DNA from: Chondrosia reniformis
Lineage: Eukaryota > Porifera > Demospongiae > Chondrillida > Chondrillidae
Length of the DNA stretch: 64,000 nucleotides
Direction of reading: 5' to 3'
Assembly (NCBI GenBank): GCA_947172415.1
Contig: OX359195.1
Location: 5,927,501-5,991,500 of the forward strand
Positions 1 through 10,500 of this stretch are shown piece by piece. A program made the position numbers and the translations under genes. Positions within the stretch are counted from its first letter, which is position 1, and each line of letters starts with the position of its first letter. The notes under the pieces were generated by a model. It made no database searches. It had not been told where the DNA came from and saw only the letters and a list, made by a program, of their open reading frames with translations.

Positions 1-125
1 TACATATCTATATACGTTCATGCTCATATTCAAGTGTAAATACTTAGTACCTAAACATGTACATAATGAACTAGTGATAAGCAAACCACAATCTCTATAG
101 CTACACTTGTATTGAGATAACATAC

Positions 126-1468
126 CATAAAACAGCTATCCATAATAGAGAAGGTAAGATGGTCTCCTAGGTTACCGTTGGAGGACGGAACTGTCATAAT
201 ATTGTCATCCAGCAGTATTAGAGCAAAGTATACAAATCCTATGATATGTGTCCATATATTAACTGTCTCATTGGTCATTACAAACATACTGCAAGGAATA
301 ATATAAATCCCTATAAAAGAAATACTTGTTGGCAGTCACCGTAACTGCTTAATGTATCACAGTATATCTTTAAAGTTATAATTTACAAAACTGGGAAGTG
401 GATAATATTTTTAATTCCATAACTAAAGATGCCATTGGCCGTAAATCGCCTGTCACATTAGTTAATTTGTGTTATTCATCTTAGCACACATTAAATATGC
501 ATTGATACCATTCACACCACATTCCAATACTGACATGATGGAAAGTAAAAGTGCACATTTACTGTAAATGCTACAGAAACGTTTCAAATTGTAAATAAAT
601 TGTAAGTTGCAAATTGTTAAAAAAGTTTCAATATATAGAAAATACCTATCCTCCATGATCCTTAAGAGATTTACATTTAGTATTATTATTATTAGAGTGC
701 CTATGTATATATACATACAGTTTTAGAGGTACGTAGGTAAATGCCAGCCAGTGCTGGTTAAGGGGCACAATACTATATACCTGGACACATACTGTACGCA
801 TAACCCATCGCCACTTGCAGGACTACCAGGCTGTCTGCTCAGGTACATAGCCTGACTGCCTGAATGAATATACATATATACAAATATTTGAGAATAAAGT
901 CTTATTGAGTGTCAGCAACATAAATTTACTAATTCTGGACATTTCAACCCGGAGGTCTTCATCAGCAATATAATAATAATATATTGCTGATGAAGACCTC
1001 CGGGTTGAAACTTCCAGAATTAGTAAATTCATGTTGCTGATGCTCAATAAGACTTCATTCTCTAATGATCGCAACAAGCACTCCTTATTCCTTCATACAA
1101 ATAGTTTAGCAATAATTCTATATACGTACACTGTAGCTGATACACTCAGTGTGTTTATTTATACTATAATATATAGTACAAATATTAAGCGTATATAATG
1201 ATTTCTGTAACTACCTTTTATAACATGAACTTGTTGGTAAATAAACCCTATAGCCTTGTGTAATATAGGGATTTCCCCTCATAAAGGGTGGAGCCTCCTG
1301 ATATGTGTGCAATTTGATGAATGACTCCTTTGATCTCGACATGGGGTCATGTTCACCGTAACCATTGGAGTTAGAGCCATGATTCATGCTTTGAGATGTG
1401 GGTGGGTCCATGTAACTCTGGTAACTGCCTCCTTCTCCTCCATACTCCTCTATCTCAATGCATGTGAC
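126..1468 (-). CDS. PAQR3: PAQR3-like progestin/adipoQ receptor family protein, partial
   Basis: Two exons are visible on the minus strand: 1468-1215 and 288-126. The first starts after a ccctag acceptor and ends AAAAG|GTAGTT. The second starts after a ttgcag acceptor and ends ATG|GTATGT. The phase agrees (AG|T makes Ser). The protein reads NPYITQGYRVYLPTSSCYKS, then MFVMTNETVNIWTHIIGF, which is the PAQR3 pre-membrane segment and start of TM1. PAQR3 (RKTG) is a Golgi seven-pass protein that in vertebrates tethers Raf; that role is family knowledge only. The N-terminal exon carries a Ser/Gly/Asn-rich stretch not expected from vertebrate PAQR3. The initiating exon was not found above 1468, and the remaining TM exons lie off the left edge. 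The 926-bp intron contains a palindromic element. Confidence 0.8.
889..1064. mobile_element. Palindromic MITE-like element in PAQR3 intron
   Basis: Two arms of about 80 bp are near-perfect reverse complements around a short AT spacer near 975. The arms contain aacccggaggtcttcatcag and its complement. Fragments of the same arm occur near 4690-4765, 14655-14740, 22025-22040 and 61040-61095, so this is a dispersed family. No coding capacity is seen. Open frames here on both strands are a by-product of the palindrome. Confidence 0.75.
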
Positions 1469-2796
1469 CTAGGGAAAAACACATGTACCTGGATTTACTG
1501 GAGTTAGACAAAGAAATTAAACCATTCAATAATACCGCTCTAGAGGTAGTACGAATGGCACAATTGTGGACATATACATGGAGGACGCAAAATGAACGCA
1601 TAATGTACGGAGACTTTCTGCAGTCACTTAACGTGTACAGCAATTCCGAATGCACCGTAGGTAACCCATCCACGAGGAGCATATCGTATAATAAATGAAC
1701 TCGCTAATCCTACTGGAAAACTTAAGAATCTATACAATACTAGACTAGACACGAAGAAAGAATAAGGATTTATTCTAACTGCGTCGAGCTTCTTTTGAAT
1801 GGTTCAAAGAGTTGTATTAGATTCAGGATTCCGAATGATTGATCGACTCACACATTTCAAACATAGTCTTAAGACTAGCCACTTTAAAATGTTCTCAAGT
1901 GGGTTATTACATTACTTATTAAAATACAATGAATATCTGATAGCTTTAGTAGTCGAAGAATTTGAACTGCAAAAGAACTGACCTCCATTTTATTATTCTT
2001 CGGTTTGTTACGCAATCCATACAAAGATTCTGAAGGCGTGTCTCTTACTCCTTAGACACTTATACCAAAAGCGTCTGAGAACCCCCGCACTCACGAAGTG
2101 ATTCGCCACGAGAATTTTAATTGCCGAGCCGCGGACCCAGAGAAGCCATTCTTGGAGCAAGCTAACCTATCGCTACCATATCTAGATTGGCTGTGTCGGT
2201 TAAGATTTGTGTGGAAGACTTGCTTCATCACTGAGAAATAAGTGATCACTTTTCAGATCGACGGAACTGAGGACTTTAGAGTAGCTTTGAGTAAGGATGA
2301 CGCAGCTAGACGTTAAAGTGTCTGTATAACCACATAGAAACCATTCTGGTTTCATCAAGAGTGCCTATTAGAAGTTTCTCTGTGTGTTGTTATTGTACTG
2401 TCTTGTTATTGCTGTGCGTATAAGTGTACTTCTGGGGAACAGAGCACATAGGGACGGCTGTATCTTGTGTTCCTCTGTGGTGATTTGAACCCTACTATTA
2501 GCGTGTCTTCTGCTGGTTGACGTGCGAAAGTTAAATTCTTTTGTTTTGTTAGTCTGTTATTCCTTTACCGTTTCATTAAGCACACCTCTCTTTTGTGACA
2601 CACCCGCAAACCTTTCCTAAATGGCTCTCCGCTAGTACCGCGTATGACAGCGCCTCATTTGTTGTTTATCCGGTGGAAAACACTATTGTATGAAGTTTTG
2701 ACATTTTTGTGTCAACGGACAAGTGCTAGCTAACAGGCTCATATTTCCCTTCAACTAGTACGCATATACAACATTACTGTAGTGAGTAGACTACTG
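1469..2796. other. Intergenic region, PAQR3 side
   Basis: No supported gene. It should hold the PAQR3 promoter and first exon, since the 1468 exon begins at a splice acceptor. Short open frames at 1483-1698 and 1799-1981 show no family resemblance and no splice context. Confidence 0.5.
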
Positions 2797-3104
2797 ATTC
2801 TATGTACTTAATGACACTATGTGTTTCTATGTACTTAATGACACTGTGTGTTTCTATGTACTTAATGACAATGTGTGTTTCTATGTACCTAATGACAATG
2901 TGTGTTTCTATGTACCTAATGACAATGTGTGTTTCTATGTACTTAATGACAATGTGTGTTTCTATGTACTTAATGACACTATGTGTTTCTATGTACTTAA
3001 TGACACTATGTGTTTCTATGTACTTAATGACAATGTGTGTTTCTATGTACTTAATGACACTATGTGTTTCTATGTACTTATGACACTGTGTGTTTCTATG
3101 TATG
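2797..3104. repeat. 27-bp minisatellite, about 11 copies
   Basis: The unit is close to atgtacttaatgacactatg followed by tgtttct. Units differ at a few positions (cactatg, caatgtg, cactgtg). The period is a multiple of three and stop-free in several frames, which produces repetitive false ORFs on both strands. Confidence 0.95.
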
Positions 3105-3636
3105 TACATTATTTGTCGCCTCTTTGTAGCTAGCACTTTGTGTGTATAATATCTGAACATGGTCACACTAGCTATTAAAGCTATTAATTAAGGAGCAACC
3201 TCTTATCATTTTGTACTTATGGTATGCCTCAAGGTATTGTTAGTCTACAGTTCGGCTCTCCCCTGTAATACGTGTAGCCTTTCCTTTACTGCTACGGAAC
3301 ACTGCTTTATCAGTCTCCTATCTAAGAGATTGGAATCTGAACATTTCAGTTATCTTGTACCACTTTTGGACTTGACTTTAGATTCCTACTTTAAGTGTGT
3401 ATAATAATTATTTGTTTGTGTGTTTCAGGTGTTTGTCAATAGTGTCAAGCGACCTATTTTCATGTTGACTCTACATAAGTAGTTCATGGGCTATCACAAT
3501 AAGGTGTATATATTTACAATGCTATTAATATGTTTTTATAATTGTGATAAGCCATAGAAGATTGACATCTAACTAGCCCTTTAAGTGGCTATATACAATT
3601 ACTGGGAGGGATATAGAGGATCCATAAAACCTCTGA
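3105..3636. other. Intergenic spacer
   Basis: AT-rich unique sequence between two minisatellites. The open frame at 3219-3404 has no recognisable features. Nothing else is supported. Confidence 0.5.
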
Positions 3637-4372
3637 GGGTGGGGTGGGGTGGGGTGGGGGCTGGATATTGTGTATGTGAGGGTGGGGTAGGGGCTGGATA
3701 TTGTGTATGAGAGGGTGGGGTGGGGGCTGGATATTGTGTATGTGAGGGTGGGGTGGGGGCTGGATATTGTGTATGTGAGGGTGGGGTAGGGGCTGGATAT
3801 TGTGTATGTGAGGGTGGGGTGGGGGCTGGATATTGTGTATGTGAGGGTGGGGTGGGGGCTGGATATTGTGTATGAGAGGGTGGGGTAGGGGCTGGATATT
3901 GTGTATGTGAGGGTGGGGTAGGGGCTGGATATTGTGTATGAGAGGGTGGGGTGGGGGCTGGATATTGTGTATGTGAGGGTGGGGTAGGGGCTGGATATTG
4001 TGTATGTGAGGGTGGGGTAGGGGCTGGATATTGTGTATGAGAGGGTGGGGTGGGGGCTGGATATTGTGTATGTGAGGGTGGGGTAGGGGCTGGATATTGT
4101 GTATGTGAGGGTGGGGTAGGGGCTGGATATTGTGTATGTGAGGGTGGGGTAGGGGCTGGATATTGTGTATGAGAGGGTGGGGTGGGGGCTGGATATTGTG
4201 TACACGAGGGTGGGGTGGGGTGGGGTGGGGGCTGGATATTGTGTACATGAGGGTGGGGTGGGGTGGGGGCTGGATATTGTGTATGTGAGGGTGGGGTAGG
4301 GGCTGGATATTGTGTATGTGAGGGTGGGGTAGGGGCTGGATATTGTGTATGTGAGGGTGGGGTGAGGGGTTG
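3637..4372. repeat. 33-bp G-rich minisatellite, about 22 copies
   Basis: The unit is approximately gggctggatattgtgtatgt followed by gagggtggggta. Variants have tgg for tag or aga for tgt, and three units carry extra GGGGT steps. The plus strand has dense runs of three to five G in each unit, a composition that can form G-quadruplexes. Minus-strand proline/histidine ORFs of 260-280 aa here are artefacts of the array. Confidence 0.95.
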
Positions 4373-5177
4373 GAGTGTTGTCTGCATGTATAAAACAATT
4401 TGTAGTGGGTTTTTTGGACAAGATATACTGCAGTATTGAAGTATTAGAAAATACGTAGGAATTAGAGTCTAAATTTACCTATTCCTAAGGACCTTTGACA
4501 TGTGACAATGAGAATTCTAAAGTGTCTTTGTTAATTTTGTAGAGACATTTTCCAGATCTTTGACGATGTGAATTTTAATCTGGATCTGACTTATGTAGTG
4601 GTGGTGTTGATAATAGTGACCCAATCAATGTTGCTAAATACGTACATACATGCAGCATATGTATACATGCGTACATACATATATGAATGAATATGGGTTC
4701 TTGAGGAAGATCTACCGTCTAAAAGTCCTCGATTGATAATAATTGTTGCTGATAGCTCAAATAATTATTATTCATCATGCATATATACGTATACTGTATG
4801 TGTGACTTTATTAGTGTGTGAGAAGGTGATCTCCTTTGTGTGTTGCAGACTGTAATAAATTAATTATCCTTTACAATATTAATGGGATTATCTGATAAAT
4901 CTCTGATTTACCCTTAATTACTGATTGCCATCATCAGGTTACCATAAGGCTTGTTTTGTTAGAATACTTTTATGTATTCTTGCACATTCATCTACACAAT
5001 TCACTTGTCAGTATGCTAAAGTCTTCACTGTACAACACCTTGTGTTACCATTTGTCAACCACAACCATTTGCTTGTAAACCACAACCATTTCATTTGCCC
5101 ACAGACTGGTCAGAGTGATATCATTTAAGACATGTACAGTTGTATGCTGTGGTGCAATGTATGCATGAGTTGGTCAC
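4373..5177. other. Intergenic spacer
   Basis: No gene is supported. Around 4690-4765 lies a decayed relative of the palindromic element at 889-1064 (gaggaagatctaccgtc, then gttgctgatagctcaaat). The 4925-5128 open frame has no recognisable domain. Confidence 0.5.
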
Positions 5178-5570
5178 ATGTATCTCTCATGGCTAAATAC
5201 TGTCATACCTATGTGTCTCTCATGGCTAAATACTGTTATACCTATGTATCTCTCATGGCTAAATACTGCCATACCTATGTATCTCTCATGGCTAAATACT
5301 GTCATACCTATGTATCTCTCATGGCTAAATACTGTCATACCTATGTATCTCTCATGGCTAAATACTGCCATACCTATGTATCTCTCATGGCTAAATACTG
5401 CCATACCTATGTATCTCTCATGGCTAAATACTGCCATACCTATGTATCTCTCATGGCTAAATACTGTCATACCTATGTATCTCTCATGGCTAAATACTGT
5501 CATACCTATGTATCTCTCATGGCTAAATACTGTCATACCTATGTATCTCTCATGGCTAAATACTGTTAAA
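5178..5570. repeat. 33-bp minisatellite, about 12 copies
   Basis: The unit begins ctcatggctaaatactg, then tcatacctatgtatct, with a C/T alternation at one position that changes from unit to unit. It is stop-free in two plus frames and one minus frame. The apparent 120-145 aa proteins are artefacts. Confidence 0.95.
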
Positions 5571-7501
5571 TAATGTTAAAAATGGCGTTTTAAAGCATTT
5601 GTGTGTACATGCATATGTATATACGTATGTGATTTAGCAGTTTTACACCAGTATATATGTACGTATGTGATTTAGCAGTTTTACACCAGTAAATATGTAC
5701 GTACGTATATCATTCTTTTGCTTTGTTTATAAGTAGAATGGAATCTCATGCTAAGCATTTCTCAATTTTAGTTGAATAGTTTTCTGTAGCTGGGACTGTC
5801 AGGTATATCTGCTGGACATGTAGAATCCATTAGCTGTATACATAGACGACACATTGGTGAACATTCTTAGCTATATTTAAATACAATAGCAGCATATGTT
5901 TATATACAATCAAATAGTGTCATTCTCCAAATATGTACATACATTTCTGTAATGTGATTTAGATACCCACATTCTCAAGTGGAGTATAAAGAATAAAATT
6001 GTAAAAGCTCTTTAACTCTCACTTTTCAATATTCCAGGTTAAGTGTGTCTCTTGTGTGATTCCACTATTCAATATCAGCATTCCTATTCAAATGGGGAAA
6101 GTCCCATGAGCTTTAAGTCTACTTTGTACAGAGGGCCTTGTAAAAGCACACACGTATAACACAAAATTAAGGTGCTCGTGGGAAAGTCCACCTTTCTAGT
6201 GTTTCATTTCAGTGCACATATGTAAGTTTTTCTTTTTGATAATGACATGTTCATGTTTACACACACTGAAGATAATGGTACCATAAAAGCATGTAAACTT
6301 TATAGAGAAATACTTTAGGAAAACTGTGAAAGGTTCGTTTCTCAAATATAATATTTGTACAAACTAAGTCTATTTTTAGATATTTGAGTCATTATGATAT
6401 CAGTGTATGTAAGTGTACATATATATTACTAAACTGCCTTATATAATGTGTTTTGTTTTTGTTTTTACAACTGCCATTGTCATTAACCAGATGTAGTGGT
6501 TCATACTTTACATACATAGAAATGGATTCCAATGTGATTGTGTCTGATCTAAAGAAGACACTATCACTAGACAGAAGCTTTGTGTCCAGGTTTGGTTTAC
6601 ACAAATAGAGCATTCAAATGGATTAATTGGCAAAACTAATAAGGTTAAGGGCGTATGCTTAATGCTTATGCTGTGCTATGAAGACTTGTTATAGACAAAT
6701 CCATTCAAATGGAAACATTACAATATGTAGTTTAGCTTAGTATACATTGTCTTGCCAACAGTAGGCAACTTCTGTAAATAGCCATTCACTCCTTATATGG
6801 ACTTGTTTAACTATAAAACCATGTACTTGAATACGTACGTATGTGTGTGTGCACTTCTGTGAAAATGAGCACATCCATTTCAATAGCTTTGACTTCAATA
6901 TTTCAAAATATTCCTGCTCTGTATTGTGTATACGTACATACATAGGTATAATGTCATGTTCTTTAAGCAACACTACAGAAAGTGAACCATTCAATTTTTG
7001 TATCCAAATAGTGTTACTGGTAATCATTTTCTACTAATATCCCTTAGTGTTTATATGTAAATACATATGTATTACCTTCAGTTTTATTAGGTTCATGTAC
7101 GTATACGTACATGAGAAATCTAAAACACCATTAATTCTCATACATACGTACTACATCTATTCCATAGAAATAGGTCTATGGGAACTAAACCTAGTGAGAG
7201 TTTTGGATGAGAATACAAGAGTTTTCTCTTTCTTCTTCTGCTCCATTGGGCCAGACAGCGCTATTTCTGGGAATTCCACCCTTCATCAGTTACCCTAGGA
7301 GTCTTTGTCTTCTTCTTGATCTTTTTTACAATTTTCAATGTACCTACGTATGTCAAACATTTGGTGAGAAAGTTGGTGACCTTACATTTAATTTTTGTTT
7401 GTCCATTATGATGTTTGAAGACTTATGTATGTACAATTTTCACTTCAACTGTAGTCATTATTAAATTCAACTTTGCCCTCTATAGGACCCCATTAAGAGT
7501 G
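5571..7501. other. Upstream region of the F-BAR gene
   Basis: Unique AT-rich sequence with scattered TACGTA motifs and a copy of a dispersed element at about 7172-7310. A polypyrimidine acceptor (ccctctatag) 16 bases before the ATG at 7502 suggests a spliced 5' leader whose first exon lies somewhere upstream. No coding exon is recognised. Confidence 0.5.
7172..7310 (+). repeat. Dispersed short repeat, copy 1
   Basis: Shares gagagttttggatgagaat, a CTTTCTTCTTCT tract, a Pu/Py-biased ccattggg, and ccacccttcatcag with copies at 15590-15725 and 19137-19330. Minus-strand pieces occur at 11445-11520, 13525-13575 and 17640-17740, and a further plus copy at 18340-18425. All lie in or just upstream of the same gene. 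Confidence 0.6.
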
Positions 7502-10500
7502 ATGGCCACTACAAGCTCACCTAGGAAGCTGTCATTTCTAGTTCAAAAGGAGCATGACGAAGCAATACGAGCACAGGCTATGATGACCTGTAAATTAGCA
7601 GATGTTGGTAAGTGAATACCTTTAAAGTATATACGTACAATCATGTGACCATCATGTGACCATCATGTGACATTTCTAGTTCTTGAATATTTTCTACCCC
7701 AGTAATCATATATCAACTGTATGTACGTACGTATATATACTGTATCTATGAAATGTTATAAGTAGTTTAGTAGAGTAATTGTTTGTAAAATGTATTGTAT
7801 TGTTCAGATACCAGTAGTTTTAAGGCATTTGCAATGGTTAAACAAAGGTTTTCAGTTAATATTAGATAGTTGGATTTGAACTTGAATTATAACAGGTTTA
7901 GGTGTTATGGCTGAAGATTTTTCCTGTTAAAATAATATGTTTGAATTTGAATACATTTGCTTCTCATATAAATAACAACAATATGGCAGCTAATCTGCAG
8001 CTGTCTGTCTTAGAGAGAGAATTGAAACATATGGATTTACTTTCCTTATATGGGGCACTCTGTAACCCATATCACCTTTCATACTGAAACTCACTCAATT
8101 ACATTTCACCATCCTTTTTCAGTTTGTCAGTTTACAAATGGAAATTGGTATGTAAACACTTGATTAGTTGGTTGTCATGGAAGTAATTTTAAGGTATATA
8201 CACTGTATGGATACAGCACTTGTGAAGGTATATTAGGAAAGTGCTGTCTTCCTTTTGGTACCTAAATAGAGAAGCATTCATCTTATCAAATAAAGTACTG
8301 AAAATTGTCCATATTGAAACAGTTGAGTCCATGAAATGGAATGTGGATTTGTATGGCTCCTCAGCAGTCCCTATAAACAGTTGTGGTTCAGTGATGATAG
8401 TAGAATCCCAATTAGTTTTTACTATCACATTATTTGTGTCATTTTTATGGAGAACGTTTGAAACACTTTGACACTGGCGTGACACGGACTGGAGATCTTT
8501 GTGTAGTATGACTCGGAATATGAGTACATTGCATTTTTTCTTAACAGTTTATAGAATATAGTATGTACAATACCTCTCAGCATCTCCTCGTTGTAAGGGA
8601 GGGAAGAATATAAACTATGCTAGTATACTAACAACATGACTTTCTTTAAATATTATATACGTACGTACTACTAAATTTCCACCAGCAATCATTTTGTTTC
8701 TGTTCATGTACTATATACTACTACGTATAACTACTATATACACATACTATATACTACTACGTATAACTACTATATACACATACTATATACTACTACGTAT
8801 AACTACTATATACACATACAGTACTATATACTACTACGATATATACTATGTATATACCGTATATTTACATAAATGCATGTTTCTAAAGAATTGAGAATTG
8901 CAAGTTTTACCCACATCCGCAATCATGTTCATTGATTTGACATCTCAGTAGTTCCATATACTGCGTAGTCCGTACACCTTAATCTTCATCTCGCATTTCT
9001 TTTAACCACAATGTCTTACCTACGTACGTATATCTATAATTTGGATAAATCACAATCAATCCCGATATACAGTGTAGTGTTTGTGGTTAGTTTTGATCTC
9101 TTATTAATGTCTCTGTGTATGTTTCTCTGTCTTAGCTTGTGATTTCTTCCAGAAACTGGCACAGGTGCAGGAATCACATCAACAGCAGCTGATGCATCTT
9201 GTGAGAAATTTTAGAAGAAAAACTACCGATTTGAAAAGAGACAAGTATGCTCACACAGCAACGCTGAATACTGTAAAACCATTAATATATTAGTGCACCA
9301 TTAATGTTAGTGAAATTAATGATGCAATATCATTCACTTGCATTTATGGTCACTAAAATGTTTATTATTACGCATGTGCAGTAGTGTGGAGCAAGTATTT
9401 ATGTACAACAAAAAACTAAATTTAATTGACACTAATAAGTCATATATGGTAAAACACATAATATAATGGACATTAATATTAATGGTTTTACAGTATAGAC
9501 CTGTAAATTCTCACCTTTGAACTTTGACCTCTTGCTGCAGGTCCACCCTGACTGGTCTCTTTGCAATGTGGGAGGCGGTGCTGGGAGAGGTTGAGACTAC
9601 TGCAGGTGATAGCTCCTCGCTTGCCGGTAGCTCAACAGCTGTTGGGTCTGCTCTGAATGAACTGTTTCATAGGAAAAAGTCACACCTGAAGAAGGTGTTT
9701 CATGTTAGAGAAGGTATGACCAATAAACTGGACAAGGCGGATGATAATGTCAATAGGGTGAGTGTGACCGTTGGTGAGATGCATTGTGATACCCAAACTT
9801 TCCTGTAATAAGCAGTTTATTTTTCTTGACATAAATTTGTGTTGTACTTTTTATGTACCTCAAAGTCTAGACCTTAGGATTACGTAATGTCTAGACCTTA
9901 GGATTACATGATGTCTAGACCTTAGGATTACAAAATGTCTAGACCTTAGGATTACATAATGTCTAGGCCTTAGGATTACGTAATGTATGTACATATGTAT
10001 ATAGTGTTATAAGGACTATCAAGATAAATGGACTAAATTCACAGCTCCAGAAGACCAGAGTACGCTGAAGGTAGAGATGCTCACTTTCATCTGCCACCAC
10101 ACACCACACCACGCACCACACACCACACCCCACACACCACACCACGCCCCATACACCACACACCACGCCACACACCACACCACACACACCACACCACGCC
10201 CCACACACCACACCCCACACACCACACCACGCCCCATACACCACACACCACGCCACACACCACACCACACACCACACCACACACCACACCCCACACACCA
10301 CACCACGCCCCACACACCACACACCACGCCACACCACACACCACACCACACACCAACTTGCTCTACTCTTCAGAAATTCCTAGCTTTCTCTTCTCCAATC
10401 AGGGCTCCCAAATCCTCCAGTGCTACAATTCACACAACGACTATCTTTTTGCCATTCAATTCTTCAACTCAAAATGTGACAGTTTTTACAAAACAGTCCT

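Noticed and set aside
462-716. Hydrophobic minus-strand ORF between the PAQR3 exons
   Set aside because: The flanking exons already join in phase and the order of conserved PAQR motifs leaves no place for it.
3573-4421. 260-280-aa proline/histidine ORFs
   Set aside because: Three overlapping frames of one 33-bp repeat; no splice context or conserved domain.
2797-5570. CRISPR-like regular repeats
   Set aside because: Units are contiguous without unique spacers, and the DNA is clearly eukaryotic with introns.
5132-5573. 145-aa and 131-aa repeat proteins
   Set aside because: Frames of a 33-bp minisatellite, also open on the opposite strand.
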